From CAXSEF01 sp964236535 (GTDB lineage: Bacteria > Pseudomonadota > Alphaproteobacteria > Acetobacterales > Acetobacteraceae): DNA of 8,201 nt. The DNA is taken from assembly GCA_964236535.1 (NCBI GenBank), contig CAXSEF010000123.1, positions 1-8,201 on the forward strand, in the 5' to 3' direction. Below are positions 1 to 5,982 of the stretch, one piece after another (within the stretch, counting starts at the first letter, position 1; each line of letters starts with the position of its first letter). Position numbers and translations under genes: made by a program. The notes beneath the pieces were generated by a model. The model saw only the letters and a list, made by a program, of their open reading frames with translations, did not search any database and had not been told where the DNA came from.

Positions 1-725
1 CACACTCGCCGCTACCGTCATCTTCTGGTTGGGGAAATGAGTCCTGACCCTAGTCTATTCAAGCACCTCGTGCGGCATGGTACCGCTACCCGCAACCCCA
101 TTGTCGACGTGGCGCGGCCAAACATCAACCGTGAGGAAGGCAGTACCCTCGCCTTCTCCAAGGCACAGGCGCGCAAGCTGCTCGATGGGCCGGCTGAGGA
201 CACGCTTGCCGGTCTCCGCGATCGGGCGATCTTGTCGATCGGCTTGCAAGTGGGGCTACGCCGGGCGGAGATCGCGGCCCTGACAGTCGGAGACCTCTAC
301 CAGAACCGGGGATTCGACGCGTTGCGGCTCACCCGCAAGGGTGGACGGCGCGACGCCCTGGCGATCCACCCCAGGCGGCGCAGCGTATCCGGGCCTATCT
401 CGATCGAGCTGGCCATGGCGACGATCATCAGGGGACGTTATTTCGGCCATTGCGGGGCAATGCCAAGGCACATGATCCTGCTGGGCGGCTCGATCCCGAC
501 GCAATCGACCGGGTGGTGAGAAAACATGCGGCAGGCATTGGCTTGGCACGCGGCTATTCTGCGCACTCGATGCGGGCGACGTTCATCACTACGGCTCTGG
601 AGAACGGGGCGCAGCTGGAGGACGTGCAAAAGGCAGCTGGGCACCGTGACCCGAGCACGACCAAGCTATACGATCGCCGAGGGTATAACCCGAAGAAGGC
701 GGCAAGTTTTTTCGCGAGTTACTAG
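1..725 (+). pseudogene. Tyrosine recombinase/integrase, 5' end outside the window, one frameshift
   Basis: This is the C-terminal catalytic domain of a phage/XerC-type tyrosine recombinase, which cuts and rejoins DNA at specific sites. The frame is already open at base 1, so the ATG at 37 is probably internal. All expected active-site elements are visible but lie in two frames. Frame 1 (to about 372) carries the first catalytic Arg in GLRRAEIAAL and the beta-hairpin Lys in TRKGGRRDAL. Frame 3 (from about 372 to the TAG at 723-725) carries HSMRATF (H-x-x-R) and GHRDPSTTKLYDR (second His and nucleophilic Tyr). Adding one C to the CCCC run at 369-372 would join them as ...AIHPQAAQRIRAYLDRAG.... 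The segment before about residue 20 matches the family poorly, so there may be older damage there. It is either a true pseudogene or an indel error in a homopolymer. Its neighbour is an unrelated AAA ATPase remnant, consistent with an island edge. Confidence 0.85.
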
Positions 726-794
726 CTTCACTCTGCAGATTAGGCGACCCGATGACGGTTTCGCTTGGCGCAGGAAACACCACAGGCCCGCTCA

Positions 795-1304
795 GTGTTT
801 ATCCGTACATTAGACATTAAAAATTTCCGTGGAACTATGAATTTATCTCTCGATCTCGATGAGACGACTGTGATCTTCGGGTCTAACAATACTGGCAAGT
901 CAACAATCCTAAATGCAATCCACGCTGTGCTCAGTCATGCGATGGGTCGCCGGTCAGGTGTATTTACGGAATACGACTATCATCTTAAGGCGGGAAAGCA
1001 GCCAACGGAAGCCGATCCAATAGAGATTACGCTGATATCCAGTGAAAGCACCGTGGATGAATGGCCTGAATCTAACATTCAGCAGTTGGGGCCTGTTATA
1101 GGTATTAGGGCCGATGGACTGCAGACTATTACGATCCGTCTTACAGGCAAGTATGACGACGCATTAGATAGCTTCACCTCAAACTTTGACTTTCTTGATC
1201 CCGCTGGAAGTTCTTACCCCTCCAATTCAAACGCTGTGCGTAGGCTGCAGCAGATCATTCCCGCTTTGGGGTCTAAGGATCAACGGTACGGAAAACCTAT
1301 GTAA
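795..1304 (+). pseudogene. OLD-like AAA ATPase/nuclease, N-terminal fragment
   Basis: The protein opens with the SMC/RecF/OLD-type start FIRTLDIKNFRG and has a clear Walker A, GSNNTGKST, at about residues 29-37, followed by a TEYDYHL segment typical of OLD-like ATP-dependent endonucleases. Such proteins are usually around 550-700 residues, with a C-terminal TOPRIM nuclease domain. Here the frame stops after about 169 residues, so the Walker B motif and TOPRIM domain are absent, and I see no continuation in other frames downstream. I chose GTG 795 because the family begins right at this beta strand. A TTG at 765 would add ten residues with no family support, and neither start has a good ribosome binding site. 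The gene is much AT-richer than the efflux genes (about 43% GC in 841-900), which suggests separate acquisition. Intact relatives often act in phage defence or DNA repair; this fragment could bind ATP at most. Confidence 0.75.
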
Positions 1305-1391
1305 GCCTTGGGCGACCAATGATTGCGGGCAGTTGCAAAACTCCTAAGTTCCGCGACCATGACTGTGCCCCAGATGGATCGGACACTTTTC

Positions 1392-1444
1392 TGTCGCAGA
1401 TACGTGTCGCACAAGGAAAAGGCTCCGCGACAAGTTGCGCGACA
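1392..1444. repeat. Four TGTCGC motifs in two-direct, two-inverted array (possible recombinase site)
   Basis: TGTCGC occurs at 1392-1397 and 1405-1410. Its complement GCGACA occurs at 1427-1432 and 1439-1444. The copies are 13 and 12 bp apart within each pair, so the 53-bp block is roughly symmetric about 1418. The inner pair flanks a 16-base spacer. Spaced, oppositely oriented half-sites are what small serine recombinases use in the res sites of Tn3-family transposons, but multimeric regulators use similar layouts. The rest of 1305-1480 holds no recognisable gene. This block therefore stands alone between the truncated ATPase and an IS5-family remnant and may be the trace of a lost transposon. 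The assignment to a resolvase site is inference; the repeats are directly visible. Confidence 0.45.
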
Positions 1445-1480
1445 CGACCTTACATAGGTTTTCCGTTCGCTTGCTCCCTA

Positions 1481-1597
1481 GACCCCTTCTTCAGCAAGCT
1501 GAAGCAGTTCCGACGTGTCGCTAGCCGATATGACAAGCTGCTGGCCAACTACGAAGGTTTTGTCCAGCTCGCCGCCATCTCAATCTTGCTTCGGTGA
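1481..1597 (+). pseudogene. IS5-family transposase, C-terminal remnant
   Basis: The last ~38 codons read DPFFSKLKQFRRVASRYDK and onward to LAAISILLR before the TGA at 1595-1597. This is the characteristic end of IS5-family DDE transposases, in which the segment around [I/V]ERFFxKLKxxRRxATRYDK holds the catalytic Glu. Here that Glu position reads Asp or lies exactly at the break, and everything upstream (both catalytic Asp residues) is missing. The frame is open further left to an ATG at 1319, but that part shows no transposase similarity, so I limit the call. The IS end should lie within a few tens of bases after 1597. The serine hydrolase fragment starts at about 1616, which suggests the element inserted into that gene before both were truncated. 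Confidence 0.75.
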
Positions 1598-1615
1598 AAT
1601 CGTCACTACGACCTA

Positions 1616-1840
1616 GTTGGGCCGGCTATAGCGGGCAGGCCTTGGCGGAAACCCGGCTATGGTCTCGGGGTCATGCTCGAGGCAGACAATGGTGAACCTC
1701 TTGGGCACACCGGTGCCGGACCGGGCAGCACAATTGCCGTTTACCGACGGACGGGTAAGGCCGGCCCGATTATCATGGCAGCCTTTGACTTTGGCGACGA
1801 TCGGGGTGGCGTAGAACCAAGCGCTACTGGTATTGCATGA
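1616..1840 (+). pseudogene. Class C beta-lactamase-like serine hydrolase, C-terminal remnant
   Basis: Plus-strand frame 2 from about 1616 to the TGA at 1838-1840 reads GRPWRKPGYGLGVM, then GHTGAGPGSTIAVYRR, then MAAFDFGDD. This is the usual C-terminal part of the beta-lactamase/PBP4*/esterase family. GYGLG is the strand before the third active-site motif, and HTG takes the place of the KTG box. The catalytic SxxK and YxN motifs would lie upstream and are absent, so the fragment cannot be active. Intact members are about 350-450 residues and hydrolyse ester or amide bonds, often in the periplasm. The break on the 5' side abuts the IS5 transposase remnant. An open minus-strand frame overlaps it but shows no family similarity. 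I am fairly sure of the family and not of the substrate. Confidence 0.6.
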
Positions 1841-1926
1841 GCAGACCGCTTCATAGTTCCCGATCCGTTCACCCTTAGCGTTGTCTACATAACAACCCAC
1901 GCTCTGCCCTCTGTTAATCCGAACTG

Positions 1927-2664
1927 TCAGGGCAGCCGAGTGGCTAGGCGGGACGTTTTAAAGAGATGCGCTCTCGAAGAGCTTGGCAACTCTCGAAACC
2001 GTTCGACTGCATCCAAAACGCGCTGTGGGATTTCAGACCGCAACGCGTTCAAGTCCTCTCCTAGTAGAGCACGCAACATGAGCGGCGCAAATAGTTGGTC
2101 CAGAAAAAGGCGTGCTCTCGCCTTTTCGGGAGGAGCACGTTTTGCTCCCGCTGACGGGGCATTGAACTTTTGATCGGATTTCAAAGACCGCCAGACGATG
2201 TCGATGGCCTGCTGTCGACCAAATTCGTCAACCAAGCGGGCCAAAGATGGAAAGCGGAGCAGTTCACCAATGACCAAACGGGTCAGTGACACGGTCTCTA
2301 CGGTCGTCATTCGGTCAAGAAGGACTAGGAGGATGTCACTCAGGAGGTCATGAGGCGTCGTGACGTCAGACTTATAGCGTGCTGGGGCTAGGCTGCTTTC
2401 GATACTTCGTCGGATCACTGCGAAGAATAGCGCTTCCTTGTTGGCATGGCGTGCATAGATCGTAGCTTTCCCCGCATGAGCCATCGACGCGATCTGTTCG
2501 AAGCTCACGCCTTCGTAGCCCTTCTCCATGAACAGCGCGGTCGCCGTCTCCAGGATGCGTTCCTCCACCTGCCCACTTTCTGCCTTAGGAGGACGTCCCG
2601 TCCGCGGCCTATCGGGGATCGGTGAACGGGGTGGACTTCCCACGACCCTTCTTTTCGTCGGCAT
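1927..2664 (-). CDS. TetR/AcrR-family transcriptional repressor
   Basis: This 245-residue protein is likely the local ligand-sensing repressor of the divergent efflux operon. After a basic, proline-rich arm (residues 1-30, with an AT-hook-like TGRPPK) comes the TetR DNA-binding domain. ERILETATALFMEKGYEGVS (35-54) is helix 1, and EQIASMAHAGKATIYARHANKEALF (given in pieces: EQIASMAHAG, 56-65; KATIYARHANKEALF, 66-80) is the helix-turn-helix with the family's xYxxHxxKExL signature. Residues 85-245 are helical, as expected for the ligand-binding and dimer domain. The length is slightly above the usual 190-230 because of the arm. The ATG at 2664 has GGAG (2673-2676 on the complement) 8 bases upstream. 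A GTG seven codons in, preceded by AGAAGG, is a second possible start. Its base composition (about 58% GC at 2341-2400) is below that of the efflux genes. Its 166-bp divergent spacer holds a good operator candidate. Confidence 0.9.
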   Translation of the reverse strand: MPTKRRVVGSPPRSPIPDRPRTGRPPKAESGQVEERILETATALFMEKGYEGVSFEQIASMAHAGKATIYARHANKEALFFAVIRRSIESSLAPARYKSDVTTPHDLLSDILLVLLDRMTTVETVSLTRLVIGELLRFPSLARLVDEFGRQQAIDIVWRSLKSDQKFNAPSAGAKRAPPEKARARLFLDQLFAPLMLRALLGEDLNALRSEIPQRVLDAVERFRELPSSSRAHLFKTSRLATRLP

Positions 2665-2684
2665 CCTCTCAACTCCAACCTAGC

Positions 2685-2710
2685 CGTGAACTACTCGCGG
2701 CGTGGACTAC
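2685..2710. repeat. Imperfect 10-bp direct repeat in the divergent spacer
   Basis: CGTGAACTAC (2685-2694) is repeated as CGTGGACTAC (2701-2710), one mismatch, 16 bp start to start. It lies 21-46 bp upstream of the repressor start codon. It could be a second regulator-binding element on the repressor side, or chance. No protein can be assigned from sequence alone. Confidence 0.3.
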
Positions 2711-2750
2711 CGTACGTCATATCACGATCCGGTAGCGGCTAGCCATAAAT

Positions 2751-2769
2751 GAACGGGCCGTATCCGTTC
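2751..2769. promoter_or_regulatory. Candidate TetR operator, 19-bp inverted repeat
   Basis: GAACGGGCCGTATCCGTTC has perfect 6-bp arms (GAACGG/CCGTTC) around a 7-base centre. The size and symmetry fit a TetR-family dimer site. It ends 2 bp before the -35 hexamer of the efflux promoter and sits between the two divergent genes, so a bound repressor could occlude RNA polymerase. Assignment to this repressor is inferred from position. Confidence 0.6.
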
Positions 2770-2771
2770 CA

Positions 2772-2801
2772 TTGACTTCGACATGGGCTCTGGTATATAG
2801 T
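2772..2801 (+). promoter_or_regulatory. Sigma70-type promoter for the efflux operon
   Basis: TTGACT at 2772-2777 matches the -35 consensus in five of six bases. The -10 can be read as TATATA (2794-2799, 16-bp spacer) or TATAGT (2796-2801, 18-bp spacer). Transcription would start near 2805-2810, leaving a short leader before the ATG at 2831. The operator-like inverted repeat directly precedes it. I found no equally good promoter for the repressor on the other strand. Confidence 0.6.
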
Positions 2802-2819
2802 CCCTAAGCTGTTCAAGCC

Positions 2820-2825
2820 AGGAGG
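2820..2825 (+). promoter_or_regulatory. Consensus Shine-Dalgarno of the first operon ORF
   Basis: AGGAGG lies 5 bases (CGATT) before the ATG at 2831. It is the strongest ribosome binding site in the operon and belongs to the small leading ORF, not to the membrane fusion protein. Confidence 0.75.
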
Positions 2826-2830
2826 CGATT

Positions 2831-3109
2831 ATGGATGGGGTTGAACAACAAAGCCGACCGGTAGCCGAGGATTATCATCGGAAGGAAGGGACCGACGAGG
2901 ATGGTGCGGAGATCGGTGCCAAAGGTGAGGTCGACAGCAAGCTCGCATCAAAAGTGAGCCTGACCCGAGCACAGGCGAGCGCAGCGGCCCAGGCGACGCA
3001 AGCGCGCGCCGACCTCGAAGCCATGCAGGCAAATTTAGAGCAGGATGAGGCTCAGGTGCGCGTCGCCGAGGCCGACCGGACGATCCGGCCCGACGCCCAT
3101 GCGGACTGA
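2831..3109 (+). CDS. Small ORF with HlyD-like coiled-coil segment, leading the efflux operon
   Basis: A 92-residue ORF takes the promoter and the AGGAGG site of the operon. Residues 1-40 are polar and charged with no recognisable domain and no signal peptide or membrane segment. Residues 41-82 (KVSLTRAQAS, then QARADLEAMQANLEQ, then AQVRVAEAD) are an Ala/Gln/Glu-rich amphipathic helix like the returning helix of the HlyD/AcrA hairpin. The following RTIRPDA loosely recalls the TxIRAPxDG that starts the second lipoyl half in those proteins. The TGA at 3107-3109 overlaps the inferred ATG (3099) of the next gene by 11 bp, so its translation probably feeds the next gene. It may be the scar of an earlier HlyD gene with its membrane anchor and lipoyl part deleted, now acting as a translated leader. 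Alternatively it is the mis-framed N-terminus of the next gene. Its early part is less GC-rich than the genes downstream. Confidence 0.5.
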   Translation: MDGVEQQSRPVAEDYHRKEGTDEDGAEIGAKGEVDSKLASKVSLTRAQASAAAQATQARADLEAMQANLEQDEAQVRVAEADRTIRPDAHAD

Positions 3110-4406
3110 CACAGAAACGAGCCCGCCCCGCGCTGGTGCTGTGCGGCGCGACGGCTGGGACGCAGCCGCGCGACAAGGCGACGTGTCGCATCCCCGGCCC
3201 GGATCGGCGGCGCCGGACCGCAAGGCGGGCGAGCACGAACGGCACGCCGATCCTGACGAGAAGGATGACGAGGCCGACGAACACTCCAAGAAACCCGATG
3301 AGGACCGCCCCGGCAAGGACAAGTCCGGCAAGGATGACAGCGAGGGCGATGACGGAAAGGACAAGGACGGCGCCAAGAAGAAGCGCTGGCCGATCGTCGT
3401 GCTGGCCATCGTCACGGTCCTGGTCGTTGCCGCCGGCATCGTCTGGTGGTTCCTGACGCGCAACCAGGAAAGCACCGATGACGCCTACACGGAAGGCAAC
3501 GCGGTCAGCATCGCGCCGCAGGTTCAAGGCTACGTCGTCGAACGGCGGGTCGACGACAACAGCTTCGTGCATGCCGGCGACCTGATGCTGCGCATTGACC
3601 CGCGCCAATACATCGACGCCCGCGACCAAGCGCAGTCCAACCTCGACCTAGCCTTGGCGCAGCTCGCCAGCGCCAGGATCGACCTGGAGATCGCCCGCGT
3701 GCGCTTCCCGGCCGACCTGCAGCAGTCGGAAGCCCAGCTGGAGCAGGCGCGCGCCAATCAGGTCAACGCGGGCCACGAGTACCGCCGGCAGCGCACGGTC
3801 GACCAGCGCGCCACCACACAGTCCACCGTCGACCAAGCGACCGCGCAGTTCGTCTCGGCGCGCGCCAACACCGAGCAGATCCAGGCGCAGCTGCGGGTGT
3901 CCTCCCTGGTGGGCCCGAACATCGAGGCCACCGAGACCACGCTGAAGCAGCGGCAGGCGCAGGTCGAGCAGGCGCGGGCCAACCTCGCGCAGGCGGAGCT
4001 GAACCTGTCCTACACCGAGATCCGCGCACCGCAGGACGGCACAGTGACCCGCCGCAACGTCGACGTCGGCACTTACCTGCAAGCCGGACAGCAGGTGTTC
4101 TACGTGACGTCGCCGATCACCTGGGTGGTCGCCAACTTCAAGGAAACTCAGCTGAACCGCATGCGGATCGGCCAGCGCGTCTTGATCCATGTCGACGCCT
4201 ACCCGGAGCTGAAGCTGCACGGGCACATCCAGAGCTTCCAGCAGGGCGCCGGCGCCCGCTTCACCACGTTCCCGTCCGAGAATGCGACCGGCAACTTCGT
4301 CAAGATCGTGCGGCGGCTGCCGGTGAAGATCGTGATCGACGAGGCGATCCCGCGCCCAAGCCTGCCGCTCGGGCTGTCGGTCGAGCCCACCGTGGACCTG
4401 AAGTGA
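3099..4406 (+). CDS. HlyD/EmrA-type membrane fusion (periplasmic adaptor) protein
   Basis: This adaptor would link the inner-membrane MFS pump to the outer-membrane channel. From ATG 3099 it has 435 residues. Residues 1-96 are a cytoplasmic tail, very charged from 40 on. Residues 97-119 (WPIVVLAIVTVLVV onward) are one membrane anchor. STDDAYTEGNAVSIAPQVQG at about 125-144 is the typical EmrA start of the first lipoyl half, followed by GDLMLRIDP. Residues 171-305 are a long Ala/Gln/Glu-rich coiled-coil hairpin. YTEIRAPQDGTV (305-316) begins the second lipoyl half. WVVANFKETQLNRMRIGQ and the following beta-barrel (DAYPELKLHGHI, FTTFPSENATGNFVKIVRR) are EmrA hallmarks. An in-frame ATG at 3045 is possible, but the extra 18 residues look like out-of-frame reading of the preceding ORF, so I prefer 3099. 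No good ribosome binding site precedes it, suggesting translational coupling. The transporter starts 7 bp after its stop. Confidence 0.9.
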   Translation: MRTDTETSPPRAGAVRRDGWDAAARQGDVSHPRPGSAAPDRKAGEHERHADPDEKDDEADEHSKKPDEDRPGKDKSGKDDSEGDDGKDKDGAKKKRWPIVVLAIVTVLVVAAGIVWWFLTRNQESTDDAYTEGNAVSIAPQVQGYVVERRVDDNSFVHAGDLMLRIDPRQYIDARDQAQSNLDLALAQLASARIDLEIARVRFPADLQQSEAQLEQARANQVNAGHEYRRQRTVDQRATTQSTVDQATAQFVSARANTEQIQAQLRVSSLVGPNIEATETTLKQRQAQVEQARANLAQAELNLSYTEIRAPQDGTVTRRNVDVGTYLQAGQQVFYVTSPITWVVANFKETQLNRMRIGQRVLIHVDAYPELKLHGHIQSFQQGAGARFTTFPSENATGNFVKIVRRLPVKIVIDEAIPRPSLPLGLSVEPTVDLK

Positions 4407-4413
4407 GCGCCCG

Positions 4414-5982
4414 ATGAGCGGCGGCGGGCAGGGGTTGAAGCCGAACCCGTTCCTGATCGCGATAGTGGTGACGTTGGCCGCGTTCATGGAGGTGGTGGAC
4501 ACCACCATCGTCAACGTGTCGCTGCCCTACATCGGCGGCAGCCTCGGGGTCAGCACCGACAACGCGGCCTGGACGCTCACCACCTACCTGGTCGCCAACG
4601 GCGTGACGCTGACCTTATCCAACTCGCTGAGCGGGCATATCGGGCGCAAGCGCTACTTCCTGATCTCGATCGCTGGCTTCACCGCCATGTCGCTCGCCTG
4701 CGGCCTGTCCACCAACTTCGAAGAGCTGCTGCTGTTCCGGGCGCTACAGGGCCTGTTCGGTGGAGGGCTGCAGCCGATGCAGCAGGACATCTTGCTCGAT
4801 ACCTTTCCGCCTGAGAAGCGCCAGCAGGCGCTGTCCATCACTGCGGTGGCGACCATCATCGCCCCCGTGGTCGGGCCCCTGCTCGGCGGCTATCTCACCT
4901 TCGACGCCAGCTGGAACTGGATCTTCCTGATCAACGTGCCGGTCGGCCTGCTCACCATCTTCGGCGTGGCGCAACTGGTCCAGGACCCGCCGGAGATGGC
5001 CGGGCAGGTCGCGCGCGCGCCGCGCTTCGACTGGACCGGCACCGTCCTGATCATATTGGCGCTGGGCTGCATGGAGCTCGGCGCCGACCGCGGTGAGGAC
5101 TACGACTGGCTCGCGTCCAACTTCGTCCGCGTCATGGCGATCCTGTCGGTGATCGGCTACGTCGGCGGCTCGACCTACCTGCTCTACGCCCGGCACCCCG
5201 CGGTCAACCTGCGGGTGTTCAAGGACCGCAACTTCGCGCTGTCCTGGTTCGGCATGGCGATCATGGGCTTCGTGCTCTACGCCAGCTCTATCATCATGCC
5301 GTTGTTCGCCCAGGACGTGCTCGGCTACAACCCGGTGCTGGCCGGCTGGGTGCTGGCGCCGGGCGCCTTCATCCTGTGCCTGATGATCCCGGTGGTCGGC
5401 CTGATGATGAACTTCGTGCCGGTGAAGTGGGTCATCGCCAGCGGCGGGCTGGCGCTGGGCGCGTCCTGTTACCTGTCGATGGACCTGGTCCCGGACCTCG
5501 ACTTCTTTCACGTGGCGCTGTTCCGCGGCGCGCAGACGGCAGCCCTCGCCCTGCTGTACGTGCCGCTCAGCGTCAGCGCTTATTCCACCATCCCGCCGGA
5601 GCTGAAGGGAGACGCGGCCAGCCTGTTCACCATGGCCCGCAACGTGTACGGCGGCGTAGGCATCTCGATCGGCAACGCCCTGGTCACCGAACACGAGCAG
5701 ATCCGGCAGGCTCACATGGTCAAGTACCTCGACCCGACCAACCAGCCCTACGACGTGCTGTTGCAGCAGACGCAGCAGGCGTTCGTGCAGTACGGCAGCG
5801 CCGCGGCGCAGGCCGTGCAGCAGGCCCCGGGGGAGGTATTCCAGATCCTGGAATCCCAGAGCTCGACCCTTGCCTACATCGACGTGTTCTTCATTGCCGC
5901 CTTGCTGTCGCTGAGCATCTTCGTCGTTGCCCTGTTCATGTCGACCCCCAAGGCGGACTCCGGCAACGTGGGGGAGAGTTGA
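4414..5982 (+). CDS. DHA2-family MFS drug:H+ antiporter, EmrB/QacA type (14 TM)
   Basis: This 522-residue inner-membrane exporter is the likely engine of the system, using the proton gradient to expel small toxic compounds. VVDTTIVNVSLPYIGGSLG (27-45) carries the DHA2 motif D1 with its conserved Asp in the first helix. GHIGRKR (74-80) is MFS motif A in the loop between helices 2 and 3. FRALQGLFGGG with Arg109 is motif B. APVVGPLLGGY (150-160), followed by SWNWIFLINVPVG, is motif C, the antiporter signature. Length and hydrophobic segments fit the 14-helix DHA2 class. The start at ATG 4414, 7 bp after the adaptor stop, fits the family N-terminus. The C-terminus (ending about DSGNVGES) is cytoplasmic. 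The TGA overlaps the TTG start of the outer-membrane gene. No truncation or missing key residue is seen. The substrate is unknown. Confidence 0.93.
   Translation: MSGGGQGLKPNPFLIAIVVTLAAFMEVVDTTIVNVSLPYIGGSLGVSTDNAAWTLTTYLVANGVTLTLSNSLSGHIGRKRYFLISIAGFTAMSLACGLSTNFEELLLFRALQGLFGGGLQPMQQDILLDTFPPEKRQQALSITAVATIIAPVVGPLLGGYLTFDASWNWIFLINVPVGLLTIFGVAQLVQDPPEMAGQVARAPRFDWTGTVLIILALGCMELGADRGEDYDWLASNFVRVMAILSVIGYVGGSTYLLYARHPAVNLRVFKDRNFALSWFGMAIMGFVLYASSIIMPLFAQDVLGYNPVLAGWVLAPGAFILCLMIPVVGLMMNFVPVKWVIASGGLALGASCYLSMDLVPDLDFFHVALFRGAQTAALALLYVPLSVSAYSTIPPELKGDAASLFTMARNVYGGVGISIGNALVTEHEQIRQAHMVKYLDPTNQPYDVLLQQTQQAFVQYGSAAAQAVQQAPGEVFQILESQSSTLAYIDVFFIAALLSLSIFVVALFMSTPKADSGNVGES

Noticed and set aside
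1613..1900. Minus-strand open frame of 95 codons with six Cys and an AGAGGG-GTG start
   Set aside because: I recognise no family in it, whereas the plus strand over most of the same bases reads as a serine hydrolase C-terminus. I treat the minus frame as a shadow, though its RBS-like sequence leaves some doubt.
3045..3098. ATG 3045 as adaptor start
   Set aside because: The extra residues (Arg/Ser/Pro-rich) look like a frame-shifted reading of the small ORF's coiled coil. It remains possible because AGCAGG lies directly before it.
2829..3629. Long minus-strand open frame opposite the small ORF and adaptor gene
   Set aside because: It is low-complexity (Ala/Val/Arg-rich), covers well-supported plus-strand coding sequence, and has no recognisable domain. 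It is typical antisense openness of GC-rich DNA.
4744..5715. 323-codon minus-strand open frame opposite the MFS gene
   Set aside because: It is rich in His, Arg, Gln and Asp, the usual product of reading a membrane-protein gene backwards. The plus strand has all DHA2 motifs.
5376..5978. Upstream extension of the outer-membrane channel frame into the transporter gene
   Set aside because: The extra 200 codons are Arg/Pro-rich out-of-frame reading of the MFS gene. The lipoprotein signal begins at 5979.
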